From contig CAAGIF010000002.1 in assembly GCA_900769845.1 (NCBI GenBank), positions 1-19,935 on the forward strand: a stretch of DNA of 19,935 nt, written 5' to 3'. Position numbers and translations under genes: made by a program. Shown here one piece after another: positions 1 through 6,723 of the stretch (position 1 is the first letter of the stretch; each line of letters starts with the position of its first letter). The notes beneath the pieces were generated by a model. The model was not told where the DNA came from and ran no database searches. It saw only the letters and a program-made list of their open reading frames with translations. This DNA comes from an uncultured Oscillospiraceae bacterium (GTDB lineage: Bacteria; Bacillota_A; Clostridia; Oscillospirales; Oscillospiraceae).

Positions 1-2
1 AT

Positions 3-548
3 GCCATCCGGGAGATCGTTGTGGTTACCCGGGAGGATCTGATCCTGCCCATTATGGGTCTTTGCGCCGGATTTCCCAAGGTCACCGCGGTGGTTGCCGG
101 CGGCAAGACCCGTCAGGAGTCTGTGCAGCTGGGTATCGGCGCCCTGTCGGCGGCAGTAAAGCTGGTCGCGGTGCACGATGGCGCCCGGCCCCTGGTGAGC
201 CATGCGGTAATTGACCGGACGGTTCGGGCAGCCCATACCTACGGTGCGGCGGCTCCCGCAATTCCTGTGAAGGACACGGTTAAGGTGGTTGCCGGCGGCG
301 TGGTGGATCACACCCCGGATCGGGCGAAACTCCGGGCGGTCCAGACACCCCAGGTGTTTGACAAGGACATTTTACGGGGCGCGCTGAAAAAAGCAAAGAC
401 AGAGGGCGCGGAAGTGACCGACGATTGCTCCGCTGTGGAGCGCATGGGCATGACGGTGAAAATCGTGGAGGGGGACGAACGGAACATCAAGGTTACCACC
501 CCCCTGGATCTTTCGGTTGCCAAACTGCTGTTGGAGGAAAGCCTATGA
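3..548 (+). CDS. ispD: IspD, 2-C-methyl-D-erythritol 4-phosphate cytidylyltransferase (5' end cut off)
   Basis: The frame is open from the left edge, so the gene starts outside the window; 181 codons remain and roughly 45-50 N-terminal residues, including the family's glycine-rich nucleotide-binding loop, are missing. IspD transfers CMP from CTP to MEP in the non-mevalonate isoprenoid pathway in the cytoplasm. Visible family hallmarks are the DGARP motif (about 175-190), PVKDT (about 260-275), the TPQVF motif (about 342-360), TDDCSAVE (about 417-440) and the C-terminal [10 protein letters not shown] (about 483-512). The internal GTG at 21 lies in the middle of a conserved strand and is not a plausible start. 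The stop TGA overlaps the ispF ATG by four bases (ATGA), which indicates translational coupling with the next pathway enzyme but one. Identity is secure; only the 5' extent is unknown. Confidence 0.95.
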   Translation, partial: AIREIVVVTREDLILPIMGLCAGFPKVTAVVAGGKTRQESVQLGIGALSAAVKLVAVHDGARPLVSHAVIDRTVRAAHTYGAAAPAIPVKDTVKVVAGGVVDHTPDRAKLRAVQTPQVFDKDILRGALKKAKTEGAEVTDDCSAVERMGMTVKIVEGDERNIKVTTPLDLSVAKLLLEESL

Positions 549-1018
549 GAATCGGACACGGATACGATGTACACCGGCTGACAGAAAATCGCAAACTGAT
601 TCTGGGTGGTGTAAAAATCGACAATAATGGCATTGGTTTGGACGGACACAGCGATGCGGATGTGCTGCTTCACGCGGTGATGGACGCCTTGCTGGGGGCT
701 GCCGGATTGCGGGACATTGGTTACCATTTCCCGGATACGGATATGCGCTACAAGGGCGCGGATTCCCGGGAGCTGCTCCGGGCGGTGCAGGAGAAGATCA
801 CCGCTGCCGGATACCGCATTTCCAATGTAGATGTGACCATGATCGCCCAGGCGCCCAAGCTGAAACCTCATATTCCCCAAATGATGGAAAATATCTCCCG
901 GGATCTGAAGCTGGATATCAGCCGGGTGAATGTGAAGGCCACCACGGAAGAGCGGCTTGGTTTCACCGGCGCTATGGAGGGCATGGCCTGCCACGCGGTT
1001 TGTTTACTGGAAGAATAA
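545..1018 (+). CDS. ispF: IspF, 2-C-methyl-D-erythritol 2,4-cyclodiphosphate synthase
   Basis: A complete 157-residue protein, the normal length for the family. IspF cyclises CDP-ME 2-phosphate to MEcPP with release of CMP; it is a cytoplasmic homotrimer with a divalent metal in each active site. The N-terminus reads [12 protein letters not shown], giving the metal ligands D8 and H10, and the third ligand is H43 in the [10 protein letters not shown] motif. The C-terminal motif around residues 132-142 ([10 protein letters not shown]) is also typical. The ATG at 545 is chosen because it begins exactly at the conserved N-terminus and overlaps the ispD stop; an upstream in-frame extension to 425 would lie entirely inside ispD in another frame. 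A perfect hairpin begins five bases after the stop. Bifunctional IspDF fusions exist in other lineages; here the two enzymes are separate but coupled. Confidence 0.97.
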   Translation: MRIGHGYDVHRLTENRKLILGGVKIDNNGIGLDGHSDADVLLHAVMDALLGAAGLRDIGYHFPDTDMRYKGADSRELLRAVQEKITAAGYRISNVDVTMIAQAPKLKPHIPQMMENISRDLKLDISRVNVKATTEERLGFTGAMEGMACHAVCLLEE

Positions 1019-1021
1019 AGA

Positions 1022-1056
1022 AACGGCACTGTGACCAATGTCACAGTGCCGTATTT
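1022..1056. terminator. Bidirectional intrinsic terminator between ispF and mog
   Basis: A perfect 12-bp inverted repeat (CGGCACTGTGAC at 1024-1035 and its complement at 1040-1051) encloses the 4-base loop CAAT; A1023/T1052 adds a thirteenth pair. A TATTT tail follows on the plus strand. On the minus strand the hairpin is followed by TTTCTTTATT. The hairpin sits 5 bases after the ispF stop and 6 bases after the mog stop of convergent genes, so one element can end both transcripts. Confidence 0.85.
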
Positions 1057-1057
1057 G

Positions 1058-1552
1058 CTATTTGGCGCAATCTGCGCTGCCTTCTCCCAGCAGCATTTCC
1101 AAACCGTGGACAACCGGATCAATCACAGCCAGGATGTTTTCTTGGCTGGCTTTTTTACTGCCCGGCAGGTTGATGATCAAGGTGCGACGGCGGATTCCCG
1201 CGACACTGCGGGAAAGGCAGCCTTTGGGGGTGATTTTCAGGGATTCATAGCGCATAGCCTCCGGAATGCCGGGGGTGAGCCGCTCAATCACAGCCATAGT
1301 GGCTTCCGGGGTGATATCCCGAGGGGAGAAGCCTGTGCCTCCGGTGGTCAGTACCAGGGAAATGCCGAATTCATCGGTACAACGGAGAAGCTCCCGTTGA
1401 ATCTTCTCCATATCATCGGGAACGATGGCGGTATGGACAACAGCAAATCCCCGGTCTGTCAGGATTTTGCACAGATTGGGGCCGCTGGTGTCCTCCCGCT
1501 GCCCGAGATATCCTTTGTCACTGACGGTAATGACTGCTGCGGTGTAACTCAT
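1058..1552 (-). CDS. mog: MogA/MoaB-type molybdopterin adenylyltransferase
   Basis: A 164-residue protein of the MogA/MoaB fold (MoCF_biosynth domain). It is expected to adenylylate molybdopterin, activating it for molybdate insertion in the last steps of Moco synthesis in the cytoplasm. Visible motifs are TTGGTGFSPRDITPEA (about residues 69-84, with the GGTG loop) and LPGSKKA (129-135), the counterpart of the family's PGSPKA. The start MSYTAAVITVSD is chosen because its ATG overlaps the moaC stop by four bases and has a GGGAGG ribosome binding site just upstream; a longer in-frame extension would lie within moaC. It is last in the moaA-moaC-mog operon and ends six bases before a terminator hairpin. 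MogA and MoaB are hard to separate by eye, so the exact symbol is uncertain while the family is not. Confidence 0.92.
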   Translation of the reverse strand: MSYTAAVITVSDKGYLGQREDTSGPNLCKILTDRGFAVVHTAIVPDDMEKIQRELLRCTDEFGISLVLTTGGTGFSPRDITPEATMAVIERLTPGIPEAMRYESLKITPKGCLSRSVAGIRRRTLIINLPGSKKASQENILAVIDPVVHGLEMLLGEGSADCAK

Positions 1553-2034
1553 GGAGCTTCCTCCCTGCGGTAATCCCCGTGGATGCCGCCGGTTTTCTGA
1601 ACCAGACGGATGTCGGTGACGGTGATGTCCTTCTGTACCGCTTTGCACATATCATAGACGGTCAAAGCTGCTACAGAAACGGCGGTGAGGGCTTCCATCT
1701 CCACCCCGGTGCGCCCGGTGCAGGATACGGTTGCCTGAATGTCAATGCAGTGAAGGGGTTCGTTTTTGGTAAGGGTCATATCGATGCCGTCAGTAATAAC
1801 GGGATGACACATGGGAATCAACTGGGATGTCTGCTTGGCGGCCATGATACCGGCAATCTGGGCGGTTGCCAGTACATCACCCTTTTGAATGCCGCCGGAG
1901 CAGATCAGACGGAATGTCTCTTCTGAAACCAATACCCGGCCTGCGGCGGTAGCAGTGCGCTTTGTCAGCGGTTTTTCCCCCACATCCACCATCTTGGCCC
2001 GGCCCTGTTCATCAAAATGGGTAAAATCTTCCAT
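1549..2034 (-). CDS. moaC: MoaC, cyclic pyranopterin monophosphate synthase
   Basis: A 161-residue protein, the usual length for MoaC. It converts 3',8-cyclo-7,8-dihydro-GTP, the MoaA product, to cyclic pyranopterin monophosphate (cPMP). Signature segments are MVDVGEKPLTKRTATA near residues 15-30, the MCHP motif at 75-78, GRTGVEMEALTAVSVAALTVYDMCKAV across about 107-133 including D128 and K131, and the C-terminal KTGG. The ATG is preceded by GGAGG and lies two bases after the moaA stop; an extension to 2106 would run into moaA. The stop overlaps the mog start by ATGA. The three-gene order follows the first, second and late steps of Moco biosynthesis. Confidence 0.97.
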   Translation of the reverse strand: MEDFTHFDEQGRAKMVDVGEKPLTKRTATAAGRVLVSEETFRLICSGGIQKGDVLATAQIAGIMAAKQTSQLIPMCHPVITDGIDMTLTKNEPLHCIDIQATVSCTGRTGVEMEALTAVSVAALTVYDMCKAVQKDITVTDIRLVQKTGGIHGDYRREEAP

Positions 2035-2036
2035 GG

Positions 2037-2990
2037 TTATCCTCCGATTTCGTTCATGTTCCGCAGGGAACAGCTTCGATGGGCTGCGTCCAACTGTTCC
2101 CGACAAGCCGGTTTATCCAGAATTGCCCGGGTCAGAACTTGTTGCATTTGTTGGAAATTCAAACCTTTCAGGGTGTATTCCGCGGCGCTGTGAAGACAGG
2201 GTTTGACCTTGCCGTCGGCCGTGAGCCGGATCCGGTTGCAGCTTCCGCAGAAATGGTCGCTTATGGGACTGATAAGCCCGATGTTTCCCTTAGCGCCCGG
2301 AAGTCGATACAGCCGGGCAACGCCGCCGTCGGATGCAGCGGGAAGCAGTCCGGGAAGTCGATCCAGAACCGTGGAACAGGGAATGAAAGCAGTGGAATCG
2401 AAATCTCCGCCATCATACATGGGCATCAGCTCAATGAAGCGCACATCCAGATTATATTTTACGGTCAGATCAGCAAGGGTGGGGATCTCGTCCTCGTTGA
2501 ATCCGCCGATGAGAACTGCATTGATTTTAACTTTACGGAATCCGGCGTCCAGAGCGGCGTGAATGCCGCTTAACGCATCCGAAAGCTTACCGCCCCGGGT
2601 AATGTATGTATATTTTTCAGGATCTAATGTGTCCAGGCTGATGTTGATCCGGCTGACACCGGAATCCCGCAAGGATTGGGCAAGTTGGGGCAGCAGATGA
2701 CCGTTGGTGGTGAGAGCAACTTCCTCAATACCTTCCACAGCAGCGCAGCGGCGGCAGATGGAGAGAATATTCTTCTTTACCAAGGGCTCGCCGCCTGTAA
2801 TCCGCAGCTTGCGGATCCCAAGGGCTGCGGCGGCCTCCACCGCCTGAACCATCTCATCCTCGGTGAGCATATCTTCGTGGCGTTTTTTGCAGACGCCGTC
2901 CTGGGGCATGCAGTAGCGACAGCGCAGATTACACAGTTCCGTTACGGAAAGGCGCAGATATTCAATTTCTCTGCCAAAACGGTCCTGCAT
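2037..2990 (-). CDS. moaA: MoaA, GTP 3',8-cyclase (radical SAM)
   Basis: A 317-residue radical SAM enzyme that carries out the first step of Moco synthesis, converting GTP to 3',8-cyclo-7,8-dihydro-GTP. The radical SAM cluster ligands are C20, C24 and C27 (CNLRCRYC), and the SAM-binding GGEP is at 66-69. The second 4Fe-4S cluster, diagnostic for MoaA, is ligated by C248, C251 and C265 (CxxC-x13-C). The protein ends in the double glycine IGG that is conserved in MoaA and needed for activity. The ATG at 2990 has a GGAGGA site upstream and sits about 28 bases below the predicted transcription start. It is the first gene of the reverse-strand moaA-moaC-mog operon; moaD, moaE and a molybdate importer are not in the window. 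Confidence 0.97.
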   Translation of the reverse strand: MQDRFGREIEYLRLSVTELCNLRCRYCMPQDGVCKKRHEDMLTEDEMVQAVEAAAALGIRKLRITGGEPLVKKNILSICRRCAAVEGIEEVALTTNGHLLPQLAQSLRDSGVSRINISLDTLDPEKYTYITRGGKLSDALSGIHAALDAGFRKVKINAVLIGGFNEDEIPTLADLTVKYNLDVRFIELMPMYDGGDFDSTAFIPCSTVLDRLPGLLPAASDGGVARLYRLPGAKGNIGLISPISDHFCGSCNRIRLTADGKVKPCLHSAAEYTLKGLNFQQMQQVLTRAILDKPACREQLDAAHRSCSLRNMNEIGG

Positions 2991-3025
2991 AGTGTCCTCC
3001 GGATGAAATGGGTTGAATTTAACCT

Positions 3026-3054
3026 ATTATACTATCATCTAATGGATTTCACAA
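3026..3054 (-). promoter_or_regulatory. Sigma-A promoter of moaA-moaC-mog
   Basis: Read on the minus strand, a -35 TTGTGA (3054-3049) and a consensus -10 TATAAT (3031-3026) are separated by exactly 17 bases. The predicted start near 3019 gives a leader of only about 28 bases before the moaA ATG. That is too short for a Moco-sensing riboswitch, so any control would have to act at the promoter or later. Confidence 0.8.
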
Positions 3055-3093
3055 GTACTGAAAAAGATTTTCCCTTTACCCCGGACCGGTTTT

Positions 3094-3113
3094 GCACCGT
3101 TTCGACGGTCTGC
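3094..3113. other. UUCG-loop hairpin in the moaA/DUF3343 divergent intergenic region
   Basis: ACCGT (3096-3100) and ACGGT (3105-3109) pair around a TTCG tetraloop, with further G-C pairs possible after a two-base bulge (3094-3095 with 3112-3113). It lies about 30 bases upstream of the DUF3343 start and has no T-tract, so it is not a standard terminator. It could be part of the leader of the forward unit or an operator. I found no convincing forward promoter in this gap. Confidence 0.3.
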
Positions 3114-3126
3114 GCATAGGTTGAGC

Positions 3127-3133
3127 AGGGAGG
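3127..3133 (+). promoter_or_regulatory. Ribosome binding site that decides the DUF3343 start
   Basis: AGGGAGG lies here. The TTG at 3121 is upstream of it and the ATG at 3136 is only two bases downstream, while the ATG at 3142 is eight bases downstream. The last spacing is the normal one, so 3142 is taken as the start. Confidence 0.7.
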
Positions 3134-3141
3134 TAATGGCC

Positions 3142-3396
3142 ATGGATCAGTTTTTTATCACAGTCCGTTCTGTTACGGTGGCACAGCGGGGGAAGGCTCT
3201 GCTGGAGGGGCGGGGGATCCGATGCAGCCTGCAGCGAACCCCCCGATGGATGGAAGAAAAAGGCTGCGGCTATGCGCTGCGGATACCCGGTGGTCGGCTG
3301 CAGGAGGCTGCCCAGATTTTGCGGGCAGGGGGCATTGCCTATCGGAAGGCCTATGCCCAGCGCGGAAACGGGGATGTGGAGGAAGTGGCGTTATGA
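3142..3396 (+). CDS. DUF3343 family protein (putative Se/S carrier-like)
   Basis: An 84-residue small protein resembling the DUF3343 / Se_S_carrier family: an N-terminal strand MDQFFITVRSV, a helix AQRGKALLEGRGI, and the segment GCGYALRIPGG with C42, where the family carries a CGxAL-like motif; a second cysteine is C28. Members are thought to carry selenium or sulfur and occur beside SelD, YedF or cysteine desulfurase genes, but the biochemical role is not established. The start at 3142 is set by ribosome binding site spacing (alternatives are ATG 3136 and TTG 3121). The stop overlaps the ATG of the class V aminotransferase gene by ATGA. That coupling supports a shared role with a chalcogen-mobilising enzyme. 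Family assignment is fairly good; function is inference from context. Confidence 0.8.
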   Translation: MDQFFITVRSVTVAQRGKALLEGRGIRCSLQRTPRWMEEKGCGYALRIPGGRLQEAAQILRAGGIAYRKAYAQRGNGDVEEVAL

Positions 3397-4502
3397 TCTA
3401 TCTGGATTCCGGTGCCACATCTTTTCCGAAACCCGCTCCGGTACGCAGAGCAATGCTCCGGGCGCTGGAACGCAGCGCGAACCCGGGACGTGGCGGCTAC
3501 CCGGCGGCAATGGAGGCTGCCCGGCAGGTATATCAGTGCCGGGAGATTGCAGGAACAATGTTCGGCTGTGATCCGGAACAGGTGGTTTTTACCGCCAACT
3601 GTACCCACGGGCTGAATATTGCCATCCGGACATTGGTCCGGCCGGGAGACCGGGTGGTGATCTCTGGTTTTGAGCACAATGCGGTGACCCGTCCTCTCCA
3701 CGGTCTGAATGCCAGGATCACAGTGGCGGGGAGAAAGCTCTTTGATTGGGAGGATACCCTTTCCCATTGGGAGGATGCCCTGGCATCAATGCCGGCGGCT
3801 GCGGTATTTACCCATGTGTCTAATGTATTCGGCTATATTCTGCCGGTGAAGGAAATGGCCCGGATGTGTCGGGACAGAGGGATTCCGTTTCTTGTGGATG
3901 CGGCCCAATCTGCGGGGAGCCTGCCGGTTTCAATCCGGGAGCTGGAGGCGGATTTCATCGCCATGCCCGGGCATAAGGGCTTGCTTGGTCCCCAGGGTAC
4001 CGGGCTGCTGCTCTGCGGCCGGTTGCCCCAGCCTTTTATGATGGGGGGCACCGGAAGCGATTCTCTGGTTCAGAGCATGCCGGATTTTACCCCGGACCGG
4101 GCAGAGGCGGGTACATTGAATGTGCCCGGGATCGCCGGTTTGGCGGCGGGAATGGAATATGTAAGACAGTTGGGGCTTGAAAAGATATGCCGGAAAGAAC
4201 AGGCTATGACACAGCTTTGCGCCAGGGAACTGGAGAAACTGGGGATGCAGGTATTTCGGGGCCAGCATCAAATGGCCACGGTTTCCTTCCTGCCTAACTG
4301 CGACTGCGAGGAAATGGCGCAGCATCTGGGCAATCGGGGAATTGCGGTGCGGGCAGGTCTGCACTGCGCGCCTCTGGCTCATGAAAGCGCCGGGACACTG
4401 GAAACCGGAACGGTGCGGATCAGCTTCAGCCATAACAGCGCGCCGGGGCAAATTACTGGCCTTACCCAGGCAATTGCCAAAATGAACCCCCGGGAATCCT
4501 GA
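3393..4502 (+). CDS. Class V aminotransferase, cysteine desulfurase-like (NifS/Csd superfamily)
   Basis: A 369-residue PLP enzyme starting MIYLDSGATSFPKP, matching the cysteine desulfurase family protein subgroup found in Clostridia. Visible elements are D169 in LVDAAQSAG, which contacts the PLP ring nitrogen; the PLP lysine K195 in MPGHKGLLGPQGTG; and a candidate persulfide-forming cysteine C325 in RAGLHCAPLAH, followed by GTVRISFS. This pattern suggests release of sulfur (or selenium from selenocysteine) from the amino acid, passed on as a persulfide. The ATG overlaps the DUF3343 stop; a longer in-frame reading from 3222 would lie inside DUF3343. The close coupling suggests DUF3343 is the acceptor or carrier. 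It is not next to iscU/sufU, so a general Fe-S cluster role is less likely, though not excluded. No clear terminator follows. Confidence 0.9.
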   Translation: MIYLDSGATSFPKPAPVRRAMLRALERSANPGRGGYPAAMEAARQVYQCREIAGTMFGCDPEQVVFTANCTHGLNIAIRTLVRPGDRVVISGFEHNAVTRPLHGLNARITVAGRKLFDWEDTLSHWEDALASMPAAAVFTHVSNVFGYILPVKEMARMCRDRGIPFLVDAAQSAGSLPVSIRELEADFIAMPGHKGLLGPQGTGLLLCGRLPQPFMMGGTGSDSLVQSMPDFTPDRAEAGTLNVPGIAGLAAGMEYVRQLGLEKICRKEQAMTQLCARELEKLGMQVFRGQHQMATVSFLPNCDCEEMAQHLGNRGIAVRAGLHCAPLAHESAGTLETGTVRISFSHNSAPGQITGLTQAIAKMNPRES

Positions 4503-4522
4503 AATTTTTTACAAGTTATCTA

Positions 4523-4565
4523 TTGCTATCCCTTGCGTAATCCGCTATAATAATAGGATAATAGG
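4523..4565 (+). promoter_or_regulatory. Promoter region of the cdaA operon
   Basis: A -35 TTGCTA (4523-4528) and consensus -10 TATAAT (4546-4551) have a 17-base spacer. The octamer ATAATAGG is repeated head to tail at 4550-4557 and 4558-4565, creating a second -10-like GATAAT (4557-4562) that pairs with TTGCGT (4533-4538) at an 18-base spacing. The predicted leader is about 55-65 bases. It contains a small CGGC-TTTTT-GCCG hairpin (4587-4599) just before the AAGGAG ribosome binding site. Confidence 0.7.
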
Positions 4566-4622
4566 TAAGTGTACCATCGAGGAGTGCGGCTTTTTGCCGA
4601 CATAAAAAAGGAGTAGGGGTCT

Positions 4623-5492
4623 ATGCAGATTTTTCAGAATTTGATCCAGCAGCTGAGCAGAATGCAATGGTCGGATTATTTGGATATCATCCTGGTGGCG
4701 CTGCTGATCTATAAGCTGATACCGCTGTTCAAAACACCCAGCACCAGGCGTATTGCAGTGGCGGTTCTGGGTGTGATCATGATCGCCTGGCTGACGGAAG
4801 CTTTGGAGCTGCATACCTTGAACTGGATTTTGAGTCAGGTTCTGGCAGTGGGACTTCTGGCTGTGGTGATCCTTTTCCAGCCGGAGCTGCGGCGGATCCT
4901 GGACCGTCTGGGATCTGTCCGGATCAAGGGCCTTTTGGGCATGAACAAGGATATCCCGGAAATGGACGCCGTGATCAGTCAGACTGTAGCTGCCTGCGAA
5001 GTTCTTAGCCGGGAACGGGTGGGTGCGCTGATTGTATTTGCCCGGGAATCCCGTTTGGATGACTATTTCAAGACCGGAACCCGAATTGACGGTCAGGTTT
5101 CTGAACAACTGATCCGCAATATTTTCTTCCCCAAGGCGGCGCTCCATGACGGCGCTATGATCATCCGGGACGGCCGGGTGGCTGTGGCGGGCTGTGTACT
5201 GCCTCTGTCGGAAAGCAGCCGCATCAGCGCGGACCTGGGAATCCGTCACCGGGCAGGCATGGGAATCAGTGAGGTTTCCGATGCTGTTGTGGTTATCGTG
5301 TCAGAGGAAACCGGTACGGTTTCTGTTGCGGTGGGCGGTATGCTCAAGCGCCATCTGGCGTCCCAGACCCTGGAACGGCTGCTGCACAATGAGCTGTGTC
5401 CCAAAGAAGATAAGGCGGAACAGCCGCCCCTGCAGCGGCTGAGTGAAATGCTGCATATTAAGAAGAAGGAGGGCAATGACATTGAAAAATAA
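4623..5492 (+). CDS. cdaA: CdaA, membrane diadenylate cyclase (c-di-AMP synthase)
   Basis: A 289-residue protein that makes cyclic di-AMP from two ATP at the cytoplasmic membrane. Three hydrophobic helices lie at about 20-36, 42-58 and 66-86, followed by the DAC (DisA_N) catalytic domain to about 255. The catalytic DGA motif is at 176-178 (LHDGAMII) and the RHR motif at 208-210 (GIRHRAGMG). The C-terminal 30 residues are charged and probably flexible. The start is preceded by AAGGAG at nine bases and gives the standard family N-terminus. It is first in a long forward unit with its own promoter, and its end overlaps cdaR by 11-17 bases. In most Firmicutes cdaA is followed by cdaR and glmM, and CdaR and GlmM modulate the cyclase; here glmM is absent. 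c-di-AMP normally governs potassium, osmolyte and cell wall homeostasis. Confidence 0.97.
   Translation: MQIFQNLIQQLSRMQWSDYLDIILVALLIYKLIPLFKTPSTRRIAVAVLGVIMIAWLTEALELHTLNWILSQVLAVGLLAVVILFQPELRRILDRLGSVRIKGLLGMNKDIPEMDAVISQTVAACEVLSRERVGALIVFARESRLDDYFKTGTRIDGQVSEQLIRNIFFPKAALHDGAMIIRDGRVAVAGCVLPLSESSRISADLGIRHRAGMGISEVSDAVVVIVSEETGTVSVAVGGMLKRHLASQTLERLLHNELCPKEDKAEQPPLQRLSEMLHIKKKEGNDIEK
5467..5472 (+). promoter_or_regulatory. Ribosome binding site of cdaR, inside cdaA
   Basis: AGGAGG here is three bases from the ATG at 5476 and nine bases from the in-frame TTG at 5482. The second spacing is better but the codon is weaker, so the cdaR start remains ambiguous by two codons. Confidence 0.55.
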
Positions 5493-6723
5493 AATCTGGA
5501 CATTCGCCCTCGCGCTTGCTATCGCATTCGGCTTCTGGCTGTATGTGATCAGCTATGTCAGCCCCGGATCTGACGAGACCATCACCGGAATCCCCGTATT
5601 TTTTGAGGGCGAGACCATTTTAGAGGAGCGGGGATTGATGATTACCTCTGATTCCAATGCGACGGTTACCTTGAAGATATCCGGAAACCGCTCCGATCTG
5701 ATCAAGCTGAACCGGGATAACATTACGCTGAAGGTTGACTTAACCAAGGTTTATGATGCCGGCGTGAAGGAACTCCGTTATTCCATTACTTATCCCGGCG
5801 ATGTGCCTAACGGCGCGGTGACCGTGGAAAGCCAATATCCCGAAGCGGTCTCCATCACCGTGGAAAAAAAGGTCTCCAAGCCCGTTGATATCGGCGTGGT
5901 GTTTACCGGTGAAGTTGACGAAGGCTTTATTGCAGATACGGAAAACTGGGTTTTGGATTTTCCCACGGTGAACGTGAAGGGCCCCAGCTCCGTTGTGGAT
6001 CAGATCCACCATGCCCGGATCGATGTCAGCCTGGATGACCGCAGAGAATCCATCAGCGAGAATTATCGGTACATCCTCTGCGATGCGGAGGATCAGCCGG
6101 TGGATGTGGAACTGGTCACCACCGATGTGGCAGAGGTCCACTTGGATGTAAAGATCCAGCGGTTTAAAGAAGTGCCTCTGACTGTGAATGTGAAATACGG
6201 CGGCGGCGCAAGTGAGAGCAACACCAAGGTCATCATCAATCCGGAGACCATCTATGTGGCGGGCAGCGAGGCCCTGCTTCAGGATCTGGAACAGATCGTC
6301 CTGGGAACCGGTACTATCGATCTTTCTGTGACGGAAGAAGATCTGGAGCAGACCTTCCCCATCACACTGCCCGAGGGAGTTACCAATCTGTCCGGTGTGA
6401 CGGAGGCTCAGGTGCAGATCAAGTTTGTTGGTCTGGCCATCAAGGAATTTGATGTTTCGGAAATCAAGGCGATCAACCTGCCGGAGGGCATGGACTACGA
6501 CCTGATGAACCAGGTACTGAAAGTCCGTCTGCGGGGACCTGCTGCGGTGATGGAGAGCATCCAGCCGGAGAATATTCAGGTTACCATTGATTTTGCCGGC
6601 AAGGAAATGGGTTCCTTTACCATGAAACCCGTAATTACAGTTGAAGGCGAAGCCTACGCCTCTGTGGGCGCTGTGGGCACCTACGGCGTCTCCGTTACCC
6701 TGCGGGAAAAGGATGAACCCTGA
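5476..6723 (+). CDS. cdaR: CdaR, YbbR-domain regulator of CdaA
   Basis: A 415-residue protein with one N-terminal membrane anchor (about residues 6-27) and an extracytoplasmic part made of four YbbR-like beta-rich repeats, at roughly 35-132, 134-226, 231-316 and 320-410. The repeats share a pattern in which a GIPV/PVDIG/EVPLTV-like opening strand is followed by a V(K/A/R)G(P/S) turn. CdaR binds CdaA at the membrane and modulates c-di-AMP synthesis. The start is ATG 5476 or TTG 5482; both lie within the 3' end of cdaA. Prior in-frame codons back to 5443 precede the ribosome binding site and are rejected. The stop shares one base with the next ATG (TGATG). The repeat number fits other Firmicute CdaR proteins, although this one is somewhat shorter than the B. 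subtilis protein. Its outside signal is unknown. Confidence 0.93.
   Translation: MTLKNKIWTFALALAIAFGFWLYVISYVSPGSDETITGIPVFFEGETILEERGLMITSDSNATVTLKISGNRSDLIKLNRDNITLKVDLTKVYDAGVKELRYSITYPGDVPNGAVTVESQYPEAVSITVEKKVSKPVDIGVVFTGEVDEGFIADTENWVLDFPTVNVKGPSSVVDQIHHARIDVSLDDRRESISENYRYILCDAEDQPVDVELVTTDVAEVHLDVKIQRFKEVPLTVNVKYGGGASESNTKVIINPETIYVAGSEALLQDLEQIVLGTGTIDLSVTEEDLEQTFPITLPEGVTNLSGVTEAQVQIKFVGLAIKEFDVSEIKAINLPEGMDYDLMNQVLKVRLRGPAAVMESIQPENIQVTIDFAGKEMGSFTMKPVITVEGEAYASVGAVGTYGVSVTLREKDEP

Noticed and set aside
425..544. A 40-residue N-terminal extension of IspF
   Set aside because: It lies inside ispD in another frame, and the conserved IspF N-terminus begins exactly at the ATG that overlaps the ispD stop.
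1031..1573. A 180-codon plus-strand frame opposite mog
   Set aside because: It starts inside the terminator hairpin and is the complement of a well-supported mog gene.
2991..3019. A Moco or other riboswitch ahead of moaA
   Set aside because: The predicted leader is about 28 bases long, far too short for a known riboswitch fold.
3028..3033. TATACT on the plus strand, overlapping the moaA -10
   Set aside because: It resembles a -10, but nothing like a -35 lies 16-18 bases upstream and there is no TG extension.
3092..3120. A possible forward promoter TTGCAC-17-CATAGG for DUF3343
   Set aside because: The -10 element is poor and it overlaps the hairpin; not strong enough to list as a feature.
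4441..4512. A terminator after the cysteine desulfurase gene, suggested by a run of six T at 4505-4510
   Set aside because: No stem of useful length precedes the T run; CCCGGG is too short and lies too far away.
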